A stretch of 31,947 nucleotides of DNA from JBCBWG01 sp039039985 (GTDB lineage Bacteria > Pseudomonadota > Alphaproteobacteria > Rhizobiales > Hyphomicrobiaceae), in the NCBI GenBank assembly GCA_039039985.1, contig JBCCOV010000033.1, forward strand, positions 1-31,947. The letters run 5' to 3'. Below the pieces are notes generated by a model, which was not told the origin of the DNA, made no database searches, and saw only the letters and a list, made by a program, of their open reading frames with translations. Of this stretch, positions 1 to 8,497 are shown piece by piece; within the stretch, counting starts at the first letter, position 1, and each line of letters opens with the position of its first letter. Position numbers and translations under genes: made by a program.

Positions 1-2155
1 CGGGCTGGCCCGTATGGGGATCGTCGATCGCAACAACGGCAGCCGCGACAATCTCATGATGCGATGTGATTGCGGCTTTAACTGCACTCGGCACAATCGT
101 GTACCCGCGAAGTTTGACCATAAACTTGGCACGGCCCGTAATCTCAAGCTGGCCGTCGGGCAATGCGCGCCCGATGTCACCGGTCCGAAACATGCGCGCT
201 GGTGGCGTTTGAAATGGGTCCGGAACAAAGCGTGCGGCGGTTTCGTCCGGCAGGTTGAGATAGCCGCGCGCAAGCGTCGGCCCGGCGACGTAGACTTCGC
301 CCGGCAGTCCCCACGGCACGGGCGCCTCGTTGTCGTCGAGCAGGTAAACCCGTACGTTTGCCATAACGCGACCAACGGGAAGAAACCGTCCGCTTGCACC
401 GCGCTCGGCTTCTGCGATGTCGCTGGTCGTCACGTCATGGCATTCCGAGATCGAGTAGTCGTTTACAAGCGTCACGTGTGGGAGACAAGCCTTCGCGCGA
501 TCGCGCAGGGCGCGCGACACAACCTCGCCATTCAAGATCACCATGCGGAGAGATGACAGAGCGGACCGTTGAGATGCTTCAATCGTGACCAGGACCTGTT
601 CAAACAGGGACGGCGTAAACAACACGCGCGTGATGTGATGCTGATCCAAGAACGCGATCAGTCGGCGCGGATCGAATACAACGTCGTCTGGAATAATGTA
701 TGCCGGCCGCCCCTGAAGAAGAGGTCGAAGCACTTCCCAGACGAAGAAAACGTTGCAGGCCTCGCGTTCATCGGTGCCGTACGGGAGATGAACGTACCGC
801 CACCAGTAGGAATTCACAGCGCCTCTGTGGGGGCAAAGGATGGCTTTCGGTGCACCTGTCGTTCCCGAGCTCATGACGCAGTAGGCAAGGCTGTCGGGGC
901 CAGGCGAAGCCGATGCATCGTCGAGATCCGGCAACGGCAACGCGGCGAGACGATCCTGCCAGCCGGCATCCAGAACAACGGTACGTGTCTCCTCTCGCCA
1001 GGTCTCAGGCAGGCGTTCGGCAAATGCGGATCGGGTCACGGCGGCTGCGGGCTTCACATCGGCCAGGATGTCAGCAATTGCGTGCGGCGGCGTCGCGAGC
1101 GGTACCGGCAGGTAGGCACCGCCTGCCTTGAGCGCGGCCAGGTACGCAACGACAAAGTCAACGCTTGTGTCCAACAAAAGTACTGCGATCCGATCGACGC
1201 CGAGGCCAAGCGCTCGCAAGCGACGCGCAAGCAGATCGCTTTCGCGATCGAGTGCGCCAAAGGTGAGTTTGCGATCAAATCCGTGAAGTGCCAGCGCGTT
1301 CGGCGTCGCCGCGGCAGCGGCACGAAACAGATCGTGCAACGTCTCGTCAACGGGATAGTCTTCTGTCGCGCCAATCAGGAGTGAGCCGGGACGAGACTCG
1401 AGATCATGTTCGATCGTCTCGGCAATGAGGGTAAGCAAAGGCTCGCGCGCGGTTTCGACGAAGAAATGATCACCATCAAACATGTCCAAGGTGAACGCTG
1501 CGCGGGTGCGACTCCGCCAACCTTGGAGCGCCGGTTTCGTCGCCTGGTCATCTGATCGGCCACCCAGAACCATAAGCGGCGCCTCAAGCACCGCGTTGTC
1601 GGGAACTCTGTGCGCCTCGCATAAACGGAAGTCCGTCCGTACGGCGGACAGCATCATTTGCCGCAGCTCAGGTACGTCAAGCACAGCTCTGGGTACGAGA
1701 CCGAACGCGTCGAGTGCTGCCAGCAACACGTCATCGGTATCGTCGCTTAGGGGCGGTGCGGCCTCGAGGACCTCCGGTGCAGGCAAACCAGATATGATCG
1801 CTTTGAGCACAGTCGCCGAATGATCGCGTTCGAGGCGTCGCGCGACTTCGAATGCGATCAGGCCGCCGACGCTGTGACCGAAAAGAACAAGTGGCGCGTC
1901 ACAGTACGGCGCCAAGTCGGTAGCAATGGCCGTGACCGCAGTATCCATATCGTCGACTGCCGCGTCGCGCATGCGCTGGCCGCGACCGGGCGGGTTTACG
2001 CAGAGAACCTCGATCCACTCTGGAAGATGCGCCTCCCACGCGCGGTATGCGGATGGACCCCCGCCACCATGTGGGAAACAAACAAGACGAACGCGCGGTG
2101 ATCGCCGTTGCGCATAACAGGCGATCCAGGACGACTCAGAGTGTGATCCAGTCAC
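1..2155 (-). CDS. NRPS-like protein, thioesterase II + adenylation domain (3' end cut by window)
   Basis: The reverse strand reads open from a stop near 2215 to the window edge. No ATG lies near the front; GTG at 2155 behind a weak GGGAC is my choice of start. Residues about 15-245 look like a type II thioesterase: PHGGGG oxyanion segment, GHSVGG nucleophile elbow (Ser95), an acidic GGRSDD segment and GDHFF (His230). From about residue 265 an adenylation domain follows: A2-like LKAGGAYLPV, A3 SSGTTGAPK (from Ser429), A5-like NDYSISE, A6 LPGEVYVAGPTLARGYL, A7 FRTGD (Asp660) and A8 GRAKFMVKLRGY, with Lys at the ANL hinge. The A4 region reads NVFFVWE, which puts Val469 where amino-acid-activating domains have Asp235 (GrsA numbering), so the substrate may not be an ordinary alpha-amino acid. 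Thioesterase-first order is unusual. A carrier, reductase or condensation domain may lie beyond the edge. The product is unknown. Confidence 0.85.
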   Translation of the reverse strand, partial: MTGSHSESSWIACYAQRRSPRVRLVCFPHGGGGPSAYRAWEAHLPEWIEVLCVNPPGRGQRMRDAAVDDMDTAVTAIATDLAPYCDAPLVLFGHSVGGLIAFEVARRLERDHSATVLKAIISGLPAPEVLEAAPPLSDDTDDVLLAALDAFGLVPRAVLDVPELRQMMLSAVRTDFRLCEAHRVPDNAVLEAPLMVLGGRSDDQATKPALQGWRSRTRAAFTLDMFDGDHFFVETAREPLLTLIAETIEHDLESRPGSLLIGATEDYPVDETLHDLFRAAAAATPNALALHGFDRKLTFGALDRESDLLARRLRALGLGVDRIAVLLLDTSVDFVVAYLAALKAGGAYLPVPLATPPHAIADILADVKPAAAVTRSAFAERLPETWREETRTVVLDAGWQDRLAALPLPDLDDASASPGPDSLAYCVMSSGTTGAPKAILCPHRGAVNSYWWRYVHLPYGTDEREACNVFFVWEVLRPLLQGRPAYIIPDDVVFDPRRLIAFLDQHHITRVLFTPSLFEQVLVTIEASQRSALSSLRMVILNGEVVSRALRDRAKACLPHVTLVNDYSISECHDVTTSDIAEAERGASGRFLPVGRVMANVRVYLLDDNEAPVPWGLPGEVYVAGPTLARGYLNLPDETAARFVPDPFQTPPARMFRTGDIGRALPDGQLEITGRAKFMVKLRGYTIVPSAVKAAITSHHEIVAAAVVAIDDPHTGQP

Positions 2156-2430
2156 GGAAGGTCCCAAATCCGATGAACGACATTCAAAGCCAAACTGTGC
2201 CGCCCTGACGATTCACCCCGGTCGACGCTGCTTATATTTGCACAGCAACCATGCACGACAATGTGGCCGAGTTACACGCAGAGCACGTCCGCCACAGGCG
2301 GGGATGCGGGATTGTTCGTGCGAAATCTGAACCGTCTCGGTGGCTTTTGGCGTTCACAGCCACGGCTCTACGGTCACGGTGGTGCGCCTGGTACGGTTCG
2401 ACGACGATGGACGCTGCGTCAAGCGTAGCG

Positions 2431-2790
2431 TTATACGCGGTGCTGCTGCATCTCAGCGATACGCCAGTAAAACTCTTCGCCGAGATGGTCAAAGTGGACG
2501 AAGTCGAAAACGTCCGGGATCAGCTGCGAAAATATGACTCCACAATCCTGGCCGCTCACCCAGATGACCTTACCGTCGACCTGGCTCTGATCCATCGTTG
2601 AAATGCGAATGAGCCCGTGATCATAAGGTGCCAGCCCGTTGCGGACGCGGATCCGGCAGCCGGTCGCCGAGATGTCGATGAGCTCTGCGAGATTCTGGAA
2701 TTCGGGCATGCGAAACGAAACGTTGTATCCTGTCGGAACACGTTCTGTTCGGCGCCGCTCCAGGGCGGTTTTGGTCGATCGACTACGCAA
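2431..2790 (-). CDS. PilZ-domain protein, probable c-di-GMP receptor
   Basis: This 119-residue protein is essentially one PilZ domain. The first ligand motif RxxxR is R13-R-T-E-R17 and the second, D/NxSxxG, is D39-I-S-A-T-G44. The following beta-strand pattern (GCRIRV, GLIRIS, GKVIWVSGQDCGVIF) fits the PilZ barrel. The only start that keeps the RxxxR arm is TTG at 2790, because an in-frame stop lies about six codons upstream. PilZ proteins of this size bind c-di-GMP and act through a partner, often on motility or exopolysaccharide. Its place near the flagellar regulator, separated by one small gene, suggests but does not prove a link with motility. Both ligand motifs are intact, so binding is likely. 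The partner is unknown. Confidence 0.85.
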   Translation of the reverse strand: MRSRSTKTALERRRTERVPTGYNVSFRMPEFQNLAELIDISATGCRIRVRNGLAPYDHGLIRISTMDQSQVDGKVIWVSGQDCGVIFSQLIPDVFDFVHFDHLGEEFYWRIAEMQQHRV

Positions 2791-3006
2791 TTGCTCTACG
2801 CCAGCTCACAGTGCTTCAGACAGTGATGGACCTGCAACCGGAGAGCCGGTATGGGCTTCCGCGCAGTGTCTGATCTCTCATCGTAGCCCGAGCGAATTAA
2901 TGCAAAGTTTCGCGGGTCATCGACATCGCACCCGCGCTTCGCGTTCGTTTTTGCTGATCCATGACAATCCAAGATCATCGATCACGAAAGATGCCGGTGC
3001 GGAAAC

Positions 3007-3513
3007 TCAGACGCGGCCTGTTGCAGTATTGAGGTTTCTGCCATCTGGCGTCATCGCGGCTTCGCGCTGGATGATGGCCAGCGTACTGCGAACCTGTGCC
3101 CGGACATCGGAGGCGGACATCGTCCGTTTGCCTCTCAGCAGCGTCACGCACTGCTCGAAGGCACTGGCTGCGCTTGGCGAAAAGAGTTCGCCGATGGCGT
3201 CAGACAGCGACGCGAGACGGTCGGGCGCAAGCCGCTCCCGCGGTGTGCCGGAGAGTTTGCTCGTCTCGTTGTCGGCTCTGGCAAACGGCTCCAAGAGAGA
3301 AACGACGCGCCGCGAGACCTCGCTTCGAAGCATTTGCGCAAAATCGGCGCGGCTTGGTGCGGGCCCAGACGCGCTTGTGTCCATCGCAAGCTCAGCGTCT
3401 GCCGATTCGGTATCTTTTCCCAACACTCTCGCCAGGCAGTAGTAAATCGGTAGGAACGAGAGCGCGGTTCCAACGACGAAGATGGCAATGATTGTCCAAT
3501 GGTCTGTGATCAT
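3007..3513 (-). CDS. unrecognised membrane-anchored protein
   Basis: I do not recognise this 168-residue protein. It starts at ATG 3513, with GGTGA a few bases upstream. Residues about 7-28 form one hydrophobic segment (AIFVVGTALSFLPIYYCL) near the N terminus. A linker rich in Ala, Ser and Asp follows, then a mostly helical, charged domain (about residues 55-155) with no Cys pair or catalytic motif that I can see. The likely topology is a single-pass inner-membrane protein; the side of the main domain is uncertain. It is divergent from the Rem/FtcR-type regulator, sharing a 238-base AT-rich intergenic region, so the two may be co-regulated. The reading frame has codon use like its neighbours, and I judge it a real gene of unknown function. 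Confidence 0.6.
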   Translation of the reverse strand: MITDHWTIIAIFVVGTALSFLPIYYCLARVLGKDTESADAELAMDTSASGPAPSRADFAQMLRSEVSRRVVSLLEPFARADNETSKLSGTPRERLAPDRLASLSDAIGELFSPSAASAFEQCVTLLRGKRTMSASDVRAQVRSTLAIIQREAAMTPDGRNLNTATGRV

Positions 3514-3586
3514 GATCGTTCACCGAATCGTATTGTTAAGAAACGATAAACGCGAAAGCTGACGCAGGCCTGACCAGAGACGATTT

Positions 3587-3618
3587 TTGAAGAAAATCTC
3601 TCTAAATATATAGAGATT
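3587..3618 (+). promoter_or_regulatory. inverted repeat over a possible promoter, upstream of the flagellar regulator
   Basis: The 238 bases between the two divergent genes (3514-3751) are clearly more AT-rich than the surroundings. Within them AATCTCT (3595-3601) and AGAGATT (3612-3618) form a perfect 7-base inverted repeat around a 10-base AT centre. A weak sigma70-like pair, TTGAAG (3587-3592) and TATAGA (3609-3614) with 16-base spacing, overlaps it. The arrangement would suit an operator, possibly autoregulatory, but the factor is unknown and the promoter match is only partial. Confidence 0.35.
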
Positions 3619-3751
3619 ACATATTTTAGATTGGTGAAAAGTGGTTTGCATGTCACGACTGGCCAGCTGGGGTTGTGCAAAACTCTTTTAAAAACAACCG
3701 AACACAAGTATTCCCAATCATGAGATTCAAGAAAATTCCATAGGGCTCGCA

Positions 3752-4465
3752 ATGATTATCATTGTAGACGACCGAGACGTAATTGCGGACGCTTATGCAG
3801 CATCTTTTGATCGCGAAGGAATTGCGGCTGCAGGTTTCTCAGCGAAAGATTTTGATGGCTGGGTCGCATCCGCGGCGGATGATGATATAAGTTCAGTAAA
3901 CGCATTCTTGCTGGGAGAGTGCGAAGTTGGCGCGCAATTAGCCAACTTAATCAGACGTCGTTCCGCTGCTGCAGTTATCGCAGTTCAAGATGAGCGAAGC
4001 CTCGACGAAACCCTAGAGCTGTTTTCTCTGGGCTTCGACGATGTCGTCCGCAAACCATGCCATGCAAAAGAGATTATGGCGCGAGTCGCAGCCATAACAC
4101 GTCGTGCGCAAAGCAAAAATCGCGATTCAGTTCGGCTGGGCGAGATTATCGTCTTTTGTGATGGACGTGATCCACTCGTGCGGGGCGAATCTTTGCCGTT
4201 GCCGCGTCGCGAATTGAGAATTCTGGAACTCCTGATTTTGAAACAGGGTCGCAGAATAACAAAATCTCAGATATTTAATTCGGTCTATGGCTTGTTTGAG
4301 CAAGGCATAGAAGAGACGGTTATCGAAAGTCACATCAGTAAATTACGGCGTCGCCTTCGTGGTGCCCTGGGTTACGATCCAATCGAGTCAAAACGGCATC
4401 TTGGATATCGCATTGTCGATAGCGTTGGCGCTGATGTTACCTTGGAGAGTGCGAGGGCTTCCTGA
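3752..4465 (+). CDS. ftcR: OmpR-family flagellar regulator, Rem/FtcR type
   Basis: The 237-residue protein has a receiver-like domain (1-118) and a C-terminal OmpR winged helix (about 138-232, with ESHISKLRRRLR and GYR near the end). The acidic pair D6-D7 and the Lys of KP (K101) are kept. At the expected phosphoacceptor position after strand beta-3, however, the sequence is FLLGEC (Gly55-Glu56) rather than Asp. This matches what is known of Rem (Sinorhizobium) and FtcR (Brucella), orphan regulators that activate flagellar genes without an obvious partner kinase. The position directly upstream of flgE is also the family's usual place. The regulator probably controls the following hook and export operon and the flagellins, working without Asp phosphorylation. 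Rem is an equally good name. Confidence 0.88.
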   Translation: MIIIVDDRDVIADAYAASFDREGIAAAGFSAKDFDGWVASAADDDISSVNAFLLGECEVGAQLANLIRRRSAAAVIAVQDERSLDETLELFSLGFDDVVRKPCHAKEIMARVAAITRRAQSKNRDSVRLGEIIVFCDGRDPLVRGESLPLPRRELRILELLILKQGRRITKSQIFNSVYGLFEQGIEETVIESHISKLRRRLRGALGYDPIESKRHLGYRIVDSVGADVTLESARAS

Positions 4466-4532
4466 TCAGCGCCGCGCAAGCTGGCTGGCGTAATCTACCA
4501 CCAAGCAATGATGGCACGCAGGAGGTCAGCGC

Positions 4533-5795
4533 ATGAGTATTTATGGGATGATGCGTACGAGCGTCTCTGGAATGAACGCGCAATCCAGTCGACTTGGTAC
4601 GGTCGCGGAAAACGTCGCAAACTCCTCGACGATCGGATACAAGTCAGCATCATCGGAGTTCAGCTCGCTCATCGTGGACTCGGGGCGTAACTATACGCCG
4701 GGCGCCATCGAGACGACGACGCGGTACGGCATCTCAGAGCAAGGCACGCTGGAGTTCTCGTCATCAGCCCTCGATCTGGCGATCCAGGGCGAAGGCATGT
4801 TCATTGTTGCGGCGTCCGACGGCTCGATCGCATTTACCCGAGCCGGCTCGTTTGTCGCGGACTCGAACGGCTCCCTGGTCAACGCAGCCGGCTTCACGCT
4901 GATGGGCTATCCGCTCGGCGAAGGCGCGAACACCAACCTTGTCATTAACGGCACTGCGGGGCTCGAGGCCATCAATCTCGGTGGCGATCAGCTTGACGCT
5001 GTCGCATCAACAGAAGCGTCCCTTCGCGTCAACGTTCCATCCGAGGCGACCGACGTTGCTGCGGGAGATTTGCCGAGCGCGAACGCAGCAACGGCATCTT
5101 ACACAGGCAAGTCATCAGTTGTTGTGTACGGCAATCTCGGTGAGGAGGTCGTCCTCGACATCTATTACACCAAGACAACAACCGCCGGCGAATGGGACAT
5201 TGCCGTCTTTGACTCCGCGGACCGCGATCCAACAAGCGGAGACTTCCCGTACGCCAGCGCTGCAATTACGACAGACACACTGGTGTTCGACGCGGACGGG
5301 AACCTTGACGCGTCAAGCCCCACCTCATTGTCGGTCGCAGTACCCGGCGGCGCAACGATGACATTCGATTTGACGGGCACAACACAGCTCGCTGCGGACT
5401 ATACTGTTCTCGAAGTTGACGCAGATGGAAACCCGGCGAGTGGCGTAAGCGGCATCGAGATCTCGGACGATGGGACGGTTTATCTGGCATACGAAAACGG
5501 CACGAAAAACCCCGCATACAAGATACCGCTCGCGACAGTCGTTGCGCCAGATCAGATGCGGCAGACGGCCGGTAACACGTTTGAACTCACAATCGATGCC
5601 GGCGAGCTGCGCGTTGGCGAGGCCGGTACCGCTGGCTTCGGCAGCGTTGTGTCCGGCGCGCTGGAAAACTCGACAGTGGACCTGGCTGGCGAGCTGACTG
5701 AGATGATTGCCGCTCAGCGCAGCTACACTGCCAACTCGAAGGTGTTCCAGACCGGATCTGAGCTTCTCGATGTGTTGGTGAATCTGAAGCGTTAG
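4533..5795 (+). CDS. flgE: flagellar hook protein FlgE
   Basis: At 420 residues this has the length of a rhizobial hook protein. The N terminus (MSIYGMMRTSVSGMNAQSSR, then ENVANSSTIGYKS) is the rod/hook axial-protein signature, and the last 40 residues (GELTEMIAAQRSYTANSK, then VLVNLKR) are the matching D0 helix. The middle, rich in Thr, Asp and Gly, forms the exposed hook domains. ATG 4533 follows a strong GGAGG eight bases upstream. It polymerises outside the cell under the FlgD cap to form the universal joint between rod and filament. It is the first structural gene after the regulator, with a 67-base gap, and is followed by a 136-base gap before flgK, in which I saw no terminator. Confidence 0.96.
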   Translation: MSIYGMMRTSVSGMNAQSSRLGTVAENVANSSTIGYKSASSEFSSLIVDSGRNYTPGAIETTTRYGISEQGTLEFSSSALDLAIQGEGMFIVAASDGSIAFTRAGSFVADSNGSLVNAAGFTLMGYPLGEGANTNLVINGTAGLEAINLGGDQLDAVASTEASLRVNVPSEATDVAAGDLPSANAATASYTGKSSVVVYGNLGEEVVLDIYYTKTTTAGEWDIAVFDSADRDPTSGDFPYASAAITTDTLVFDADGNLDASSPTSLSVAVPGGATMTFDLTGTTQLAADYTVLEVDADGNPASGVSGIEISDDGTVYLAYENGTKNPAYKIPLATVVAPDQMRQTAGNTFELTIDAGELRVGEAGTAGFGSVVSGALENSTVDLAGELTEMIAAQRSYTANSKVFQTGSELLDVLVNLKR

Positions 5796-5931
5796 TGCGC
5801 AAACAAGATCGTCACGTGCTCCCTGGGTCGCTGGTTGCGAGTTGGCTTTGCTGTGTTGACGGAGGCAAACGGCTCCGCAGCAAGCGGCCAGTGCCCGGGA
5901 TGGTACAGCTGGCGGTAAAGGTCACAATGGC

Positions 5932-7401
5932 ATGAGCTCTCTAACAACCGTACTGAACATCGCAACGAGCAGTCTCAGTACCACGAGCACGGATTCGTCG
6001 GTCGTGGCGCGCAACATTGCACGCGCCGGCGACCCAAATGCGTCAGCAAAGGTTATGGGTCGGTACACGACGTTCGATGGTGGTGTCCGACCGGCCGGCA
6101 TTAACCGTCTGGCCGATGCCGCTCTCTTTGAAAGCGCGATTGGCGCGTCGACGTCTTCCTCTGCTTCGCAGGCCCGACTGGATGCTCTCAATCAGCTTTA
6201 TGCGACCGTGAGCGATCCCGAACTTGAGCTGTCGCCATCGGGTAAACTTGCCGCGCTGAATTCCGCACTTCAGGACTACGCGTCGGCGCCGCAAAATCCG
6301 GCAACCGGCCAAGCCGTCGTCACCGCGGCCTCAGAGATGGTGATGACATTGAATTCTGCAACGGACGTGACCCGGCAAGTTCGCTGGGGCGCCGACCAGG
6401 GCATTGCAGATGCCGTCGACAGCTTGAACAGACTGCTCGGCGACTTTGATGAGACAAATGAAGCCATCATGCGAGGCATGGTGCTGGGTCGCGATGTCAC
6501 CGATCTTCTCGATCAACGCGATACGCAGTTGCGTGCAATCTCCGGATTGATCGACATTCGCACCATAGAACGTGACAATGGCGACATGGTCATTTTCGCA
6601 GGCGATAGCCTGACGCTGTACGAATCCGGCCCGCGCGACGTGACCTTTACGCTGTCGACGCCGCTTGCCGATGGCGCGATTGGAAATGATGTTTCCATTG
6701 ATGGCATTCCGGTATCGACGTCCGGGCTCGGAAACGGCGTGGGCGGCCAAATCGGTGCGCTTCTCTCTATTCGCGATGAGACCTCCATCACGTACCAACG
6801 CCAGCTTGACGAGATCGCGCGCGGTTTGATCGAGGTCTTCGCCGAAACGGACCAAAGCGCAGTGCCGACGCTGACCGATCAAGTCGGCTTATTCATATAT
6901 TCCGGTGGCCCTGCGGTTCCTCCGAGTGGAACGGTCGTTGACGGCCTGGCCGGGCAGATTTCGGTAAATCCTGCCGCAGATCCCTCTCAAGGCGGTAGCA
7001 TAGCGTTGCTGCGTGATGGCGGATTTTCCGGCGCATCCTATATCGAGAACACCGCAGCAAACGAAGGGTTCAGCGACCGGTTGCTGAGCTACGCTGAAGC
7101 CTTGAGCGCTGACCGCTCATTCGACTCATCCGCTGATATCGAATCGACAGTGAGCGTTTTGGCGTATGCGTCTGCGAGCGCAGCCTGGCTTGCCGAGGAA
7201 CGGACTGTCGCATCGGTTGCGGCCGAATCCGCCGAGATCCAACGCGATCGCACGAATGAGGCATGGCACAACGCCGTCGGCGTAAACATCGACAAAGAGA
7301 TGACGACCTTGCTCGACCTGGAGCGCTCGTACCAGGCGTCGTCGCGGCTGATTTCAACGGTGGATGCGATGTTCAATGCGCTCCTGCAAGCAACGGGGTA
7401 G
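5932..7401 (+). CDS. flgK: hook-filament junction protein 1 FlgK
   Basis: The 489-residue product has an N-terminal heptad region (LNIATSSLSTTSTDSSVVAR, then NIARAGDPNA) that is a diverged form of the FlgK start, and a C-terminal helix (EMTTLLDLERSYQASSRLIS, then TVDAMFNALLQATG) typical of the family. It forms the first junction ring between hook and filament after export through the flagellar type III system. FlgL starts three bases after its stop, so the two are translationally linked, as junction partners usually are. ATG 5932 has only a weak AAAGG-type site upstream. Another ATG a few bases earlier is out of frame. Confidence 0.93.
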   Translation: MSSLTTVLNIATSSLSTTSTDSSVVARNIARAGDPNASAKVMGRYTTFDGGVRPAGINRLADAALFESAIGASTSSSASQARLDALNQLYATVSDPELELSPSGKLAALNSALQDYASAPQNPATGQAVVTAASEMVMTLNSATDVTRQVRWGADQGIADAVDSLNRLLGDFDETNEAIMRGMVLGRDVTDLLDQRDTQLRAISGLIDIRTIERDNGDMVIFAGDSLTLYESGPRDVTFTLSTPLADGAIGNDVSIDGIPVSTSGLGNGVGGQIGALLSIRDETSITYQRQLDEIARGLIEVFAETDQSAVPTLTDQVGLFIYSGGPAVPPSGTVVDGLAGQISVNPAADPSQGGSIALLRDGGFSGASYIENTAANEGFSDRLLSYAEALSADRSFDSSADIESTVSVLAYASASAAWLAEERTVASVAAESAEIQRDRTNEAWHNAVGVNIDKEMTTLLDLERSYQASSRLISTVDAMFNALLQATG

Positions 7402-7404
7402 ACC

Positions 7405-8454
7405 GTGCCGACGCCAACAATTTCATCACTTGGGCTGACCAACGCTCTTCAAACGACGCTGCGGACCTCGCAGCTGCAATTGAGAGATGCCGAGCTGGAA
7501 GTCGCAACAGGGCGGCATGCCGATGTTGGCTTGGAACTCAGCTATTTGGTCGACAAGACGCTGAACTTCCGGCAGACGCGCTCGACGCTGAGCGTGATGC
7601 AAGTCAACAACGAAACACTGACGTCGCGACTGGAAGCGACACAATCCGCCATTACGCAAGTCTCCGACAATGCGCAGCGCTTTCTCGGCAATCTTCTCTC
7701 GGCGATGCAGGCTGATGACCAGCGCGCGACAATTGTGATGGCCGCCGAGTCGGAAATGGGCGCGTTGACAAGCTTGCTTTCGACATCGTTTGACGGAGCA
7801 CACCTCTTTTCCGGGGTGGCGACGCAATCGCCCGCATTGGACGATTATCTCGCTGATCCTCCAGGGACGTCACGAACGGCCGTGCAGACTGCGTTCGTTA
7901 CAGAGTTCGGCTTCCCAGCGACTGACCCGTCTGTCGCGACAATTACCGGCGCGCAGATGCAGACATTTCTCGACGGCGCATTCGACACTCTCTTTCAGGA
8001 CCCTTCCTGGGCGACCAATTTCTCTAGTGCGTCCGACGATCTGCTGAAAAACCGAATCTCACCGAACGAAGTGATCGAAACATCCGCCTCGGCCAACGAG
8101 CAGGCGTTCCGCTCATTGACGCAGGCCTATGCCGCGGTCATTGACCTTGGCGCCGAAAACCTGAGCGGCGAGGCGTTTCGGGTTCTTGCTGACAAAGTGA
8201 TTGAGTTGACGACAAACGGCAACTCCGGCGTTGCAGCGATTGGCGGGAGATTGGGTCTCGCAGAGCAGCGCGTAAGCTCGGCGCAGGATAGGCTGTCCAT
8301 ACAGACGAGTGTCATCGAGGAGTCCATTGTCGAGCTTGAAGGCGTTGACGCTTATGAAGCAGCAACAAGAATGAATAACCTGCTCACGCAAATTGAAGTG
8401 TCATATGCGACCACCGCGAGAATTCAAGGATTAACCATCTTGAATTATCTGTAG
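7405..8454 (+). CDS. flgL: hook-filament junction protein 3 FlgL
   Basis: The 349-residue protein starts at GTG 7405, with GGGG in the end of flgK as its likely ribosome site. The N-terminal part (SSLGLTNALQTTLRTSQLQL, then EVATGRHADVGLEL) and the C-terminal part (EAATRMNNLLTQIEVSYATT, then ARIQGLTILNYL) are flagellin-like D0/D1 helices, and the C-terminal pattern is diagnostic of FlgL. It joins FlgK to the first flagellin subunits. It sits in its expected place between flgK and flaF, with a 43-base gap to flaF. Confidence 0.94.
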   Translation: MPTPTISSLGLTNALQTTLRTSQLQLRDAELEVATGRHADVGLELSYLVDKTLNFRQTRSTLSVMQVNNETLTSRLEATQSAITQVSDNAQRFLGNLLSAMQADDQRATIVMAAESEMGALTSLLSTSFDGAHLFSGVATQSPALDDYLADPPGTSRTAVQTAFVTEFGFPATDPSVATITGAQMQTFLDGAFDTLFQDPSWATNFSSASDDLLKNRISPNEVIETSASANEQAFRSLTQAYAAVIDLGAENLSGEAFRVLADKVIELTTNGNSGVAAIGGRLGLAEQRVSSAQDRLSIQTSVIEESIVELEGVDAYEAATRMNNLLTQIEVSYATTARIQGLTILNYL

Positions 8455-8497
8455 TATCAAATAGGACTCTCCGCAGTTCACGAGGGACAACTCATCG

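Noticed and set aside
14..1384. Plus-strand open frames at 14-556 and 569-1384
   Set aside because: They lie opposite the thioesterase/adenylation gene, whose reverse-strand translation carries clear motifs throughout. The plus-strand products are Arg- and Cys-rich with no domain.
2232..2601. Open frames on both strands between the NRPS-like gene and the PilZ gene
   Set aside because: They overlap PilZ coding sequence or have implausible composition. The 275 bases from 2156 to 2430 are best left as non-coding.
3510..3752. 80-residue minus-strand frame in the AT-rich gap before the flagellar regulator
   Set aside because: It fills an AT-rich promoter region, has mixed aromatic and Cys-rich composition with no motif, and would put no promoter between two divergent genes.
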